From JAGGAG01 sp031402225 (lineage in GTDB: Bacteria; Gemmatimonadota; Gemmatimonadetes; Gemmatimonadales; GWC2-71-9), in assembly GCA_031402225.1 (NCBI GenBank), contig JANNSD010000158.1, positions 1-19,836 on the forward strand: 19,836 bases of DNA. Reading direction: 5' to 3'. Below are positions 10,560 through 18,821 of this stretch, piece after piece (within the stretch, counting starts at the first letter, position 1; each line of letters opens with the position of its first letter). The translations under genes were made by a program, and so were the position numbers. The notes under the pieces were generated by a model. The model was given only the letters and a program-made list of their open reading frames with translations, was not told the origin of the DNA and did no database searches.

Positions 10560-11093
10560 TCAGATTCTCCGCTTGGCCAGCACGACGGCCCCGACCACCG
10601 CCGCCAGGAGCAGCACCGATGTCGCCTCGAACGGGATGAGGTAGGCATCGAACAGGGGGCGGGCCACGTCCAGCACGACGTTGTCGGACAAGGCGCCGGC
10701 CGGGATCGCGCCCGGGAAGCTCGTGGCACCGGCCGGCAGCAGTTCCTGCGCGAGGCGTTCCGGCGTGTAGGCCCAGAGCGCGCCAAGCTCGACCATGAGC
10801 AGGCCGGTGACGGCCACTGCCCCGCCGATGCTCAGCGAACCCCGCAGGTCGGTGGAGGTGATGTCGAGATTCAGCAGCATGATGACGAACAGGAAGAGCA
10901 CCATGATGGCGCCGGCGTACACCAGCACCTGGATGGCCGCGAGGAACGGCGCGTCGAGGATCACGAAGATCCCGGCCAGCGCAAACATGGTACTGACCAG
11001 CCACATGGCGGCGCTCACCGGGTTGCGCCGCAGCACGCACATCGCGGCCGAGACCACGGCGGCGGCGAAGAAGATCCAGAAGACGGTGTGCAC
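10560..11093 (-). CDS. nuoJ: NADH-quinone oxidoreductase subunit J
   Basis: Membrane subunit of complex I, 177 residues with five predicted helices. Y59 in LVYAGAIMVLFLFVIMLLNL lies in the third helix, whose pi-bulge changes shape during turnover in solved structures. The family start is recognisable (F-W-I-F-F-A...SAAMCVLRRNPVSAA). The start codon is GTG at 11093-11091, three bases after the nuoI TAG. I accept it because no other start lies between that stop and the conserved first helix. The TGA abuts the nuoK ATG. Confidence 0.96.
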   Translation of the reverse strand: MHTVFWIFFAAAVVSAAMCVLRRNPVSAAMWLVSTMFALAGIFVILDAPFLAAIQVLVYAGAIMVLFLFVIMLLNLDITSTDLRGSLSIGGAVAVTGLLMVELGALWAYTPERLAQELLPAGATSFPGAIPAGALSDNVVLDVARPLFDAYLIPFEATSVLLLAAVVGAVVLAKRRI

Positions 11094-11096
11094 CGG

Positions 11097-11615
11097 CTAC
11101 TCGCCCTTCGGGTCGGCGGGATCCCACAGCGTCGACACCGGGTGCGTCTGGGCGCTGAGGCGCTCGAGGTCGTACACAAATCGCTCGCGCGTGTACTCCG
11201 AGTTCTCGAAGTGCACGCCCACGTGGATCGCCTCCTCCGGGCACACCTCCTGGCAGTACCCGCAGAAGACACAGCGGAACTCGTCGATCTCGTAGATGAG
11301 GGGATACCGGTTGCCCGACTCATCCTCACCCGGGATCAGCTTGATACAGTTGGCCGGGCAGATCTGCGGGCAGAGGCCGCACGCCACGCACTTGGCCCGC
11401 CCGTGCTCGTCGGTGAGCATGCGATGCGTGCCACGCCACCGGGGCGAGATGGTCCAGGTGCCGCGCGCGTCGTCCACGCTGCGCTCCTCGGGATACTGCA
11501 TGGTGAACTCCTTCCGGCCCATGTGCCGAAACGTGAGTGCCATGCCCTTGAGCGTGGCCCGAAGGTAGCTCATCTCGCGCTCCGGACGGCGGAGCACCTT
11601 CACCCCGATGGCCAT
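11097..11615 (-). CDS. nuoI: NADH-quinone oxidoreductase subunit I (two 4Fe-4S clusters)
   Basis: Ferredoxin-like subunit of 172 residues linking the peripheral arm to the quinone site. It carries clusters N6a and N6b. The two ligand sets are C76, C79, C82 and C86 (CVACGLCPQICP) and C115, C118, C121 and C125 (CVFCGYCQEVCPEEAI). Each lacks its eighth ligand within the same run, but C90 and the proline pattern are typical of 8Fe ferredoxin folds, where the fourth cysteine crosses over. The N-terminal amphipathic helix (about 14-33, LRATLKGMALTFRHM) should lie on the membrane. The ATG at 11615 shares one base with the nuoH stop; the frame open upstream to 11873 lies within nuoH. It ends with TAG, three bases before nuoJ. 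Confidence 0.97.
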   Translation of the reverse strand: MAIGVKVLRRPEREMSYLRATLKGMALTFRHMGRKEFTMQYPEERSVDDARGTWTISPRWRGTHRMLTDEHGRAKCVACGLCPQICPANCIKLIPGEDESGNRYPLIYEIDEFRCVFCGYCQEVCPEEAIHVGVHFENSEYTRERFVYDLERLSAQTHPVSTLWDPADPKGE

Positions 11616-12871
11616 CAGCCGCCTCCTCGCACGTTCGCCGGACGCAGGCGCCCGGTGAGCAACGGGCGCTCCAGCCGGCGCGGACCCGAGCCCTTCAGCA
11701 GGATGCCCCGGTCCACCACGAACAACAGCAGGAGCAGCAGCACCGCGCTCACGCCGCCCAGCCCGAGCAGTACTGCGCGGGTGGAGCTCCACCCCAGCAG
11801 GTGCTGGAACAGGTACAGCGTCGAGGTCACCACCACGACGTAGCCCAGCGCCACCGGCAGCATGAACTTCCACCCCAGCGCCATGAGCTGGTCATAGCGG
11901 AAGCGCGGCAGCGTCCAGCGCACCCACATCACCACGAAGATCAGGGCGGACGTCTTGAGCGCCATCATGGCGCCGGTGGCCAGGGTCTGCAGCAGGCCGG
12001 GCGTCTCATCCCAGCTCGTGAACGGGATGTCCCACCCGCCCAGGAACAGCGCCACCGTCATCGCACACGACGTCAGCACGTTCGCATACTCGGCGATGAA
12101 GAACATCGAGAACTTGAACGCGCTGTACTCGGTGTGGTAACCCGCCACCAGTTCCGACTCCGCCTCGGGCAGGTCGAACGGCGCCCGGTTGGTCTCCGCA
12201 AACCCCGACACGAAGAACAGGATGAAGCCGAGCGAGAGCGGCACGATGTACCAGGTGCGATGCTGCCCCTCGACCAGCGCGCTGAACGACACGTTCCCCA
12301 CCAGCAGCAGCACCGGGACGATGCTCAAGCCCATCGCGACTTCGTACGACACCATCTGCGCCGCGGCCCGGAGGCCACCGATCAGGCTGTACTTGCTGTT
12401 CGAGGACCACCCCGCCAGCGCGATCCCGTACACCCCGAGCGACGTGATCGCCAGCACGTAGAGGAACCCGACCGGCAGGTCGGTGATGGCGATGGGCGTG
12501 GTGCCGGCATGCGAGACCTGCCCGAGGACCGGCAGGGTGACGTCGAAAGTGAGCGGCAGCGGCGCCGCCCAGGGGATCACCGAACTGATGATCAGCGCCG
12601 GCACGAACGCCATGCACGGCGCGATGAAGAACAACGCCCCGTTCGCGGTGGCGGGGAAGGTCTCTTCCTTGATCAGGTTCTTGATCCCGTCTGCCACCGG
12701 CTGGAGCAGGCCCCCGGGCCCGATGCGGTTGGGCCCGATCCGGTTCTGCATCCAGGCCGACACTTTGCGTTCCATCAGCGTCATGTACGCCACCGCCACC
12801 ATCGTGATCGAGAAGATCACGAGCAGCTTCAGCACCGCCAGCAGCAGGTAGCCCTTGAGCTCCGGCGTCAT
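11615..12871 (-). CDS. nuoH: NADH-quinone oxidoreductase subunit H, with an extended C-terminus
   Basis: Membrane subunit forming the floor of the quinone chamber and the start of the proton path. Diagnostic stretches are MERKVSAWMQNRIGPNRIGP (33-52), GWSSNSKYSLIGGLRAAAQM (154-173) and AETNRAPFDLPEAESELVAG (225-244), the loop lining the quinone channel. The protein is 418 residues against about 325 in E. coli. Part of the excess is a C-terminal segment after 355 that contains another strongly hydrophobic stretch (about 365-387) and a basic tail. The ATG at 12871 overlaps the nuoG stop by four bases (ATGA). Confidence 0.97.
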   Translation of the reverse strand: MTPELKGYLLLAVLKLLVIFSITMVAVAYMTLMERKVSAWMQNRIGPNRIGPGGLLQPVADGIKNLIKEETFPATANGALFFIAPCMAFVPALIISSVIPWAAPLPLTFDVTLPVLGQVSHAGTTPIAITDLPVGFLYVLAITSLGVYGIALAGWSSNSKYSLIGGLRAAAQMVSYEVAMGLSIVPVLLLVGNVSFSALVEGQHRTWYIVPLSLGFILFFVSGFAETNRAPFDLPEAESELVAGYHTEYSAFKFSMFFIAEYANVLTSCAMTVALFLGGWDIPFTSWDETPGLLQTLATGAMMALKTSALIFVVMWVRWTLPRFRYDQLMALGWKFMLPVALGYVVVVTSTLYLFQHLLGWSSTRAVLLGLGGVSAVLLLLLLFVVDRGILLKGSGPRRLERPLLTGRLRPANVRGGG

Positions 12872-14445
12872 GGCGTGGCCCCGGCGTGGAGTGGCGTCAG
12901 CACCCGTCCCGTGAAGCCAAGGTTGGCGTGCGTCAGGCCGGCGAAGACGGGGTAGTGCTGTCCCAGCGCGGCGAAGGCTTCCGCGCCGGTGGCGGGCGCG
13001 TCACTGTCCGGGCCGGGGCCCGCGAGGACCTCCCCCGCCACCCACCACGCCGGGCGCGCCATCGCGGGCGCCCCCCTGGCCTGCTGGAAGACCTGCACCC
13101 GGCCATCGCGGTTGACATACGTGCCGTTCTCTTCCGCCATCGTGGTGAGCGGCAGCACCAGCTGCGCCTGGTGCTGTGCATCGGTGGCGACGCTCCCCAT
13201 CCAGACCAGCTCGGCCCCGGCGACCGCCAGGCGCGCCTCCTCGTCGGGGGTGAATTCGGCGTCGAGCACGATCACCAGCGCAGCCCGCCCAACCGAGGCG
13301 AGCGCGCGCTCAAAGCCGGCGGTGTATCCCGTCAGCTCCGCGCCCGCCAGGTTGGGTACCCGCTCCGGCCGCAGTGCGAGGTTCGGGATGCCGGCCAGCG
13401 GCTGCTCGTCGCCCATCGGTACCCGAATCGCCGCAGCGACATCGCGACCGGCCACGAGCTGGCGGACCAGGCCCAGGGACTCTGTGCTCAGCTTGCCCGA
13501 CGCCAGCAGCACCACCGAGCCGGCCGCCTTGTCCAGCAGCACCCGCAGGCGATCCAGCGCGCGGTCCCAGTCGGTCGCGACCAGGCGCGTGCCCTCGCGC
13601 ATGAGCGGCGCCTCGACCCGGTCGCCACGATTCAGCCAGCGGTAGCCCTGCCGCCCGGTGTCGCACATGAAGTGGCGGTTGACGTCCAGGTTGGGCCGCG
13701 GGCGGAACCGCACCACCACGTCGTCCCGGGTATCGATCGTGATGTTGCACCCCTGGGTGCAGCCCGGGCAGATGCTCGACGTCTTGTCGAGGTCCCAGGC
13801 CCGCGCCTTGTGCAGGAAGTCCTTCGACAGCAGGGAGCCCACCGGACAGAGGTCCACGACGTTGCCCGCCCACGGATGGTCGAGCAACTGCTCCTCGGCG
13901 ATCCCGATGTACGCGCGATCGCCGCGTTCCGACACGTTCAGCACCGGCGCACCGGCCACGTCGTCCATGAAGCGCACACAGCGCGTGCAGAGGATGCAGC
14001 GGTTGGGGACGTACAGCACGTCAGGGCCGAACTCCTCCACCGGATTGAAGCGCTTGGCATATTCCCCGTACCGCGTGCTGCCCCGCCCCTCCTGGAACAC
14101 ATAGTCCTGCAGCTCACACTCCCCCGCCTGGTCGCAGATCGGGCAGTCGAGCGGATGGTTGATCAGCAGGAACTCGAGCACGCCCTGTCGCGCGTCCTTC
14201 GCCGTGGCGCTGTTGACGTGCACCACCTGGCCCTCTGCCACCTGGGTCACGCAGGCGGGCAGGAGTTTCGGGGCCTTCTCCACTTCCACCAGGCACATCC
14301 GGCACACCGCCGGCGACGGCAGCGACGGGTGATAGCAGTAGTGCGGCACCAGCACACCAGCCTGCTTGGCGGCCTCGATGATCGTCGTGCCGGCCGGTAC
14401 CGTGACCGGCATTCCGTCGATGGTGACGGTGACAGCGGCGCTCAT
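12868..14445 (-). CDS. nuoG: NADH-quinone oxidoreductase subunit G, short form
   Basis: Large Fe-S subunit of the NADH module, here only 525 residues (E. coli 908, Thermus 783, Paracoccus about 670). Ligands visible in order: 2Fe-2S N1b with C37, C48, C51 and C65; N5 with H97, C101, C104 and C110; N4 with C150, C153, C156 and C200; and an N7-type set with C226, C229, C233 and C261 (CPGCTQGC...C). The molybdopterin-like domain is strongly reduced: only about 250 residues follow the N7 set, yet the block LPLTTMAEENGTYVNRDGRV (431-450) survives. I chose the ATG at 14445, which overlaps the nuoF stop as ATGA. An open frame extends to 15336, but it lies across nuoF and has no family features. It overlaps nuoH by four bases. 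Confidence 0.96.
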   Translation of the reverse strand: MSAAVTVTIDGMPVTVPAGTTIIEAAKQAGVLVPHYCYHPSLPSPAVCRMCLVEVEKAPKLLPACVTQVAEGQVVHVNSATAKDARQGVLEFLLINHPLDCPICDQAGECELQDYVFQEGRGSTRYGEYAKRFNPVEEFGPDVLYVPNRCILCTRCVRFMDDVAGAPVLNVSERGDRAYIGIAEEQLLDHPWAGNVVDLCPVGSLLSKDFLHKARAWDLDKTSSICPGCTQGCNITIDTRDDVVVRFRPRPNLDVNRHFMCDTGRQGYRWLNRGDRVEAPLMREGTRLVATDWDRALDRLRVLLDKAAGSVVLLASGKLSTESLGLVRQLVAGRDVAAAIRVPMGDEQPLAGIPNLALRPERVPNLAGAELTGYTAGFERALASVGRAALVIVLDAEFTPDEEARLAVAGAELVWMGSVATDAQHQAQLVLPLTTMAEENGTYVNRDGRVQVFQQARGAPAMARPAWWVAGEVLAGPGPDSDAPATGAEAFAALGQHYPVFAGLTHANLGFTGRVLTPLHAGATP

Positions 14446-15749
14446 ACGGCGGCGAGCACCGGGCGCCGCGCCCCCGCAATGTAGGCGTCGAACTCCTCCC
14501 GGAACTTCTGGATGCCACTCACCACCGGCGCCGCGCAGGAGTCGCTCAGCACGCAGATCGTCTTGCCGGTCATGTTCTCCGCGAGGTCGAGCAGCAGCTG
14601 CAGGTCGGCCTGCTTGCCACGCCCGGAGAGGATCCGCTCCAGCACCTTCGTGGTCCATGCGGTGCCCTCGCGGCACTGGGTGCACTGGGCGCACGATTCG
14701 TGGGCGTAGAACTTCGTGTACCGCCAGATGGTCTTCACCATGTCCGTGCTGTCGTCCATGACGATCACGCCGCCGGAGCCAAGCATCGAGCCCCTCGCCA
14801 CGATACCCTCGTAGTCCAGGACACAGTCCTCCGCCTCGGCAGCCGACATGATCGGCACCGACGAACCGCCGGGAATCACCGCCTTGAGCGTGCGGCCGGG
14901 GCGCATCCCGCCGGCCATGTCGAAGATGAGGTCGCGCATCGGCGTCCCCATCGTGACCTCGTAGTTGCCGGGCCGCTGCACATGCCCGCACACCGACAGG
15001 AGCTTGGTGCCGGTGCTCTTCGGGCTGCTGAGCGACAGCCCTTTGTACCACCCCGCGCCGCGCAGCACGATGTGCGGCACCACCGCGAGCGTCTCCACGT
15101 TGTTGATCGTGGTCGGCATGCCGAACAGGCCCGACTGTGCCGGGAAGGGCGGCTTGATCCTGGGGTTGCCCCGCTTCCCCTCGATCGAGTTCATCATCGC
15201 CGTCTCTTCGCCACAGATGTACGCGCCGGCGCCCCGGTGCAGCACCAGGTCGATCCGCGTGCCTGTGCCGAAGACGTTCGCGCCCAGCGCCCCGCTGGCG
15301 TAGGCCTCCTCCACCGCGCGGGTCATGATGTGCCACGGCTCGGTGAACTCGCCCCGGATGTACACATAGATCCGCTCCGCCTGGATGGCATACGCGGCGA
15401 TGGCGCAGCCCTCGATCAGGCCGTGCGGCGTCCAGCGCAGGATCTCGCGATCCTTGAACGTGCCCGGTTCCGACTCATCCGCATTGCACACCAGGTAGTG
15501 CGGCTTGCCATCGTCCTTGGGCATGAACGACCACTTGAGCCCGGTCGGAAAACCGGCGCCGCCCCGGCCGCGCAGCCCCGACTGCTTGACCGTCTCGATC
15601 AGCTCGGCGCGTGGCATCGCCAGCGCCTTGCGCAGGCCCTCATAGCCGCCCCGATCGACCCAGCCCGCGTACGCGCGCGCGCCGGGGTCCCCGAAATACT
15701 TCGAGAGGAGCACCGTTTCCTTCGGATGACTCGGGTGTGGATAGCCCAT
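14442..15749 (-). CDS. nuoF: NADH-quinone oxidoreductase subunit F (NADH- and FMN-binding)
   Basis: Catalytic subunit where NADH reduces FMN, 435 residues, usual length. The FMN/NADH-binding glycine loop GLRGRGGAGFPTGLKW is at 58-73. YLVCNADESEPGTFKDR (85-101) and ICGEETAMMNSIEGKRGNPR (178-197) are family signatures, as is PTTINNVET (212-220). The N3 4Fe-4S ligands are C353, C356, C359 and C399. The usual SCGxCxPCREG reads SCAQCTQCREG here, keeping all the cysteines. The ATG at 15749 is 15 bases after the nuoE TAA, the widest gap in the operon. The stop overlaps nuoG by four bases. Confidence 0.97.
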   Translation of the reverse strand: MGYPHPSHPKETVLLSKYFGDPGARAYAGWVDRGGYEGLRKALAMPRAELIETVKQSGLRGRGGAGFPTGLKWSFMPKDDGKPHYLVCNADESEPGTFKDREILRWTPHGLIEGCAIAAYAIQAERIYVYIRGEFTEPWHIMTRAVEEAYASGALGANVFGTGTRIDLVLHRGAGAYICGEETAMMNSIEGKRGNPRIKPPFPAQSGLFGMPTTINNVETLAVVPHIVLRGAGWYKGLSLSSPKSTGTKLLSVCGHVQRPGNYEVTMGTPMRDLIFDMAGGMRPGRTLKAVIPGGSSVPIMSAAEAEDCVLDYEGIVARGSMLGSGGVIVMDDSTDMVKTIWRYTKFYAHESCAQCTQCREGTAWTTKVLERILSGRGKQADLQLLLDLAENMTGKTICVLSDSCAAPVVSGIQKFREEFDAYIAGARRPVLAAV

Positions 15750-15764
15750 GGACTGGTTGACCCC

Positions 15765-16283
15765 TTACTTGTAGGCGGCGAGGATGCCGGGGACGCGCTC
15801 GGGGGTCACGCCCTCGATGAAGTCGTCATCCACCAGGATCGGTGTCGCAAAGCCGCAGGCACCGAGGCACTCCACCTCGATCGCGGTGAACCGGCCGTCC
15901 GGGCTCGTGGCCCCCATCTCGCCACAGCCGGACTCACGCAGGATCGCCTGCAGCGTCTCCTCAGCGCCGCACAGGCCGCAGGGCGAGGTGGTACAGACCT
16001 GGATGAAGTGCCGTCCCACCGGGCGGGTGTGGTACATCGTGTAGAAGGTCACGACGCCCTTCACGAATGCCGGGGTGACCCCGAGCACCTCGCCCACCTC
16101 GGCCATGGCCGCCTCCGAGATCCACCCGCGGCTCTCCTGCACCATCCAGAGCGCCGGGAGCAGGCACGCCTGCCTGGTCGGGTACTTGGGGAAGAGCGCC
16201 TCGAGCTTCGCCCTCACGTCGCCCACAAAGACCGGCTGGTGGGACGCGACGGTTCCATCGGCGTTCGGTGCGGCATGGATCAT
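15765..16283 (-). CDS. nuoE: NADH-quinone oxidoreductase subunit E (2Fe-2S)
   Basis: Thioredoxin-fold subunit of the NADH-oxidising module, 172 residues. The N1a 2Fe-2S cluster ligands are C97 and C102 (CTTSPC) and C139 and C143 (CLGAC), the standard spacing. The N-terminal helical part includes ALWMVQESRGWIS (44-56) and VVTFYTMYHTRPVGRH (77-92), both typical of the family. The ATG at 16283 overlaps the nuoD stop by four bases as ATGA. The gene ends with TAA 15 bases before nuoF. Confidence 0.97.
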   Translation of the reverse strand: MIHAAPNADGTVASHQPVFVGDVRAKLEALFPKYPTRQACLLPALWMVQESRGWISEAAMAEVGEVLGVTPAFVKGVVTFYTMYHTRPVGRHFIQVCTTSPCGLCGAEETLQAILRESGCGEMGATSPDGRFTAIEVECLGACGFATPILVDDDFIEGVTPERVPGILAAYK

Positions 16284-17584
16284 CGGTCGATCTCTCCCAT
16301 GACAATATCGACGCTGGCGTTGATCGCGATCACGTCGGACAGGAGCGCGCCCTCACACAGCCGGGGCAGCGCGGACAGGTTGAGGAAGGACGGTGGCCGG
16401 ATGCGCCAGCGCACCGGCTTGGCGCTGCCGTCGGACACGAAGTAGTAGCCCAGCTCCCCCTTCGGGTTCTCGATGCCGAGGTACGCCTCGCCCACTGGTG
16501 GCTTGATCCCTTCCATGACCTGCTTGAAATGGAAGATCATCGCTTCCATGTCGCTCATGGCGCGCGACTTCGGCGGCAACACCACCCGCGGGTCGTCCAC
16601 ATTGATCGGGCCGGGCTTGAGGCGAGCCAGCGCCTGCTCCAGAATCCGCACCGCCTGGCGCATCTCCTCCATGCGAACCAGGTACCGGTCATAGATATCG
16701 CCATGCTCGCCCACCGGCACGTCAAAGTCGTACGTCTCGTAGCCCAGGTACGGCCGGTCCCGTCGCATGTCGAACGGCACGCCGCTGGCGCGCAGCATGG
16801 GGCCAGTCAGCGAGCAGTTGATCGCGGTGTCGGCGTCGATCACGCCGACCCCCTGCGTGCGCCCGCACCAGATGGCGTTGCGGGTGAACATCGAGTCGAT
16901 CTCGTCCAGCGTCTTCGGGAAGGTCCGGCAGAAGTCGCGCAGCCCGGCGTCCCACCCGTCGGGGATGTCGGCCATCAGCCCACCCACCCGGGTCAGGCTG
17001 GTGGTGAGCCGCGCACCGGTCCACGCTTCCTGCAGGTTGTAGATGCGCTCACGCTCCTGGAACGCCCACAGGAAGGGGGTGAAGGCGCCGAGGTCGATGC
17101 CGGTCGTGCCCAGCCACACCAGGTGGGAGATAATCCGGCTCATCTCGCAGGCGATGACCCGCAGCACGGTACACCGCTCGGTGATCTCGAGTCCCATGAG
17201 CTTCTCGACGGCCAGCGCGAGGCAGACGTTGTTCGCCATCGGCGACAGGTAGTCGGTCCGGTCCGTCAGCGGCACGATCTGGTTGTACTGCCGGTACTCT
17301 CCCAGCTTCTCGAAGCCCGAGTGCAAATAGCCGATGTGCGGGATGCAGCGCCGCACCGTCTCGCCATCGAGCTCCAGCACCAGCCGGAGCACGCCGTGCG
17401 TGGCGGGATGCTGCGGGCCGATGTTGATCAGCATGTGCTCGGCGCCGAACGCCTCGTCGAAATGGCCCGGCACCTCGAACTCACCGGTGTCCTGCAGCTG
17501 CACGCCGAGTGGCACCGTGATCGGGCGCCCCCGGGCGTCCAGGCCTGAGGTGCCGAGGGCCACATCGACCGTGCGCGTGCTCAC
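16280..17584 (-). CDS. nuoD: NADH-quinone oxidoreductase subunit D (49-kDa type)
   Basis: Quinone-binding subunit related to the large subunit of NiFe hydrogenases, 434 residues. The quinone pocket residues are recognisable: H59 and H63 in INIGPQHPATHGVLRL, and Y86 in HIGYLHSGFEKLGE, matching Thermus Nqo4 H38 and Y87. The C-terminus shows ELGYYFVSDGSAKPVRWRIR and ends in GEIDR, close to the family's GEVDR. The start is GTG at 17584, forming GTGA with the nuoC stop. A frame open upstream to 17977 lies inside nuoC and lacks family sequence. The first 35 residues before the conserved core are variable, so the start is likely but not proven. Confidence 0.96.
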   Translation of the reverse strand: MSTRTVDVALGTSGLDARGRPITVPLGVQLQDTGEFEVPGHFDEAFGAEHMLINIGPQHPATHGVLRLVLELDGETVRRCIPHIGYLHSGFEKLGEYRQYNQIVPLTDRTDYLSPMANNVCLALAVEKLMGLEITERCTVLRVIACEMSRIISHLVWLGTTGIDLGAFTPFLWAFQERERIYNLQEAWTGARLTTSLTRVGGLMADIPDGWDAGLRDFCRTFPKTLDEIDSMFTRNAIWCGRTQGVGVIDADTAINCSLTGPMLRASGVPFDMRRDRPYLGYETYDFDVPVGEHGDIYDRYLVRMEEMRQAVRILEQALARLKPGPINVDDPRVVLPPKSRAMSDMEAMIFHFKQVMEGIKPPVGEAYLGIENPKGELGYYFVSDGSAKPVRWRIRPPSFLNLSALPRLCEGALLSDVIAINASVDIVMGEIDR

Positions 17585-18201
17585 TCGACAAACCCCCGCT
17601 TGCCCTGCTTCAACCGCTCCCGCACGTCGTCCGGCAGGTTTCGGTACTCCTCGGCGATCGACAGTTCCTCCAGCGAGTAGTGCGCCTCCGGGTTGGCCGC
17701 CAGCGCCTGGCGGGTCTGTTCCGAACGGCTGAAATGGCCGCGCAGCGGAAAGCTCTTCCGGAGCGGATACCCCTCCGCGTAGGTCTCCCACATGAGGATG
17801 CGGCGCAGGTCGGGATGACCGATGAACAGCACGCCGAACATGTCGAATACTTCGCGCTCCAGCCAGTTGGCCCCGCGCCAGAGATCCCATACCGTGGGCA
17901 CCTCGAGCGGCTGGTCGGCGGGTAGCGCCACCTTGACCCGCAGGTCGGCCGGCCGGTCGTGTGCGCGGACCTGCCACACGACTTCAAGCGCGCGCTCCGG
18001 GTCCCGGTAGTCCACGGCGGTGATGTCGGTGAGATAGCTGAAGTCCTGTCCCGGGGTCTCCTTGAGCCACTCCAGCACGTCGTGCACCCGCTCACGCGCG
18101 GCGTACACGATCGTGTCGCCACAGGACACGACGTGGCGCTCGATGGCATCGCCGAACTCCTTGCGGAGCGGTGCAACCGAGGGCGACGGCGCGGTGGTCA
18201 C
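17581..18201 (-). CDS. nuoC: NADH-quinone oxidoreductase subunit C (30-kDa type)
   Basis: Peripheral-arm subunit that packs against NuoD, 206 residues, separate from nuoD rather than fused as in E. coli. The signature runs from 114 to 152: LEREVFDMFGVLFIGHPDLR followed by RIL, EGYPLRKSFPL. The usual H in EGHPLRK is Y here. The N-terminal alpha/beta domain precedes it, and a C-terminal tail is rich in charged residues. The start is GTG at 18201, making GTGA with the nuoB stop. No ATG is available before the conserved domain, and the longer frame to 18525 lies inside nuoB. Confidence 0.95.
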   Translation of the reverse strand: MTTAPSPSVAPLRKEFGDAIERHVVSCGDTIVYAARERVHDVLEWLKETPGQDFSYLTDITAVDYRDPERALEVVWQVRAHDRPADLRVKVALPADQPLEVPTVWDLWRGANWLEREVFDMFGVLFIGHPDLRRILMWETYAEGYPLRKSFPLRGHFSRSEQTRQALAANPEAHYSLEELSIAEEYRNLPDDVRERLKQGKRGFVE

Positions 18202-18821
18202 GTGGATCGGGTCTGGGACACGGAGTTGCCGAAGGGCTCCGACAACTCGTCGATCCGGTCGGCCGGGAGGTAGAGGCCGTTGGCCCCGATCGTCTGCTCC
18301 CGGCGGAGGAAGTCGTCGGTGAAGCTCTCGCCCCGGATCTTCTTCATCAGCAGCATGATGCCGTACAGCAGGCCCTCGGGACGCGGCGGACATCCGGGCA
18401 CGTACACGTCTACCGGGATGATGGTATCGATCCCCTGCACCATGGCGTAGTTGTCGAAGATTCCGCCCGACGATGCGCAGGCGCCCATGGAGATGGCCCA
18501 CTTGGGCTGCGGCATCTGGTCCCACACCCGCCGAATGACCGGCGCCAGCTTGAAGGGCAGTCGACCAGCGCAGATGAGCACGTCAGCCTGTCGAGGCGAG
18601 AAGCTCATGCGCTCCATGCCAAACCGGGAGATGTCGTAGCGGGACGCCGCGCTGGCCATGAACTCGATGGCGCAACACGCGGTGCCGAAGGGCATCGGCC
18701 ACAATGAACCGGTCCGGGCCCAGTTGGCGAGGAAATCCAGGCTCGTGGTCATGACGTTGGGTGACACCGCCGAAACGACCGGCGACCCGGCCGCTCCGGG
18801 CTCGATTTCGCTCAGTCCCAT
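18198..18821 (-). CDS. nuoB: NADH-quinone oxidoreductase subunit B (PSST, cluster N2)
   Basis: Holds the terminal 4Fe-4S cluster N2 that reduces quinone, 207 residues. The ligands are the tandem C49-C50 (PFGTACCAIEFM), C115 (SMGACASSGG) and C144 (YVPGCPPRPEGLLYG). The loops ADVLICAGRLPFKLAP and ACASSGGIFDNYAMVQG resemble Thermus Nqo6 more than E. coli NuoB. A C-terminal tail of some 40 residues follows the core. The ATG at 18821 sits inside the end of nuoA, a 10-base overlap and the largest in the operon. A GGGG run about ten bases upstream could serve as ribosome binding site. Confidence 0.97.
   Translation of the reverse strand: MGLSEIEPGAAGSPVVSAVSPNVMTTSLDFLANWARTGSLWPMPFGTACCAIEFMASAASRYDISRFGMERMSFSPRQADVLICAGRLPFKLAPVIRRVWDQMPQPKWAISMGACASSGGIFDNYAMVQGIDTIIPVDVYVPGCPPRPEGLLYGIMLLMKKIRGESFTDDFLRREQTIGANGLYLPADRIDELSEPFGNSVSQTRST

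Noticed and set aside
10260..11843. Long plus-strand open frame opposite nuoK-J-I and the end of nuoH
   Set aside because: Low-complexity, charged translation without motifs; an antisense shadow of verified nuo genes.
12868..14445. NuoG as a broken pseudogene
   Set aside because: The frame is intact, all 16 Fe-S ligands are present, the late conserved block at 431-450 is retained, and the stop couples to nuoH, so it is more likely a short functional form.
14446..15336. Possible 297-residue N-terminal extension of NuoG
   Set aside because: It lies across nuoF in another frame and shows no family sequence; the ATG at 14445 begins exactly at the 2Fe-2S domain and forms an ATGA junction.
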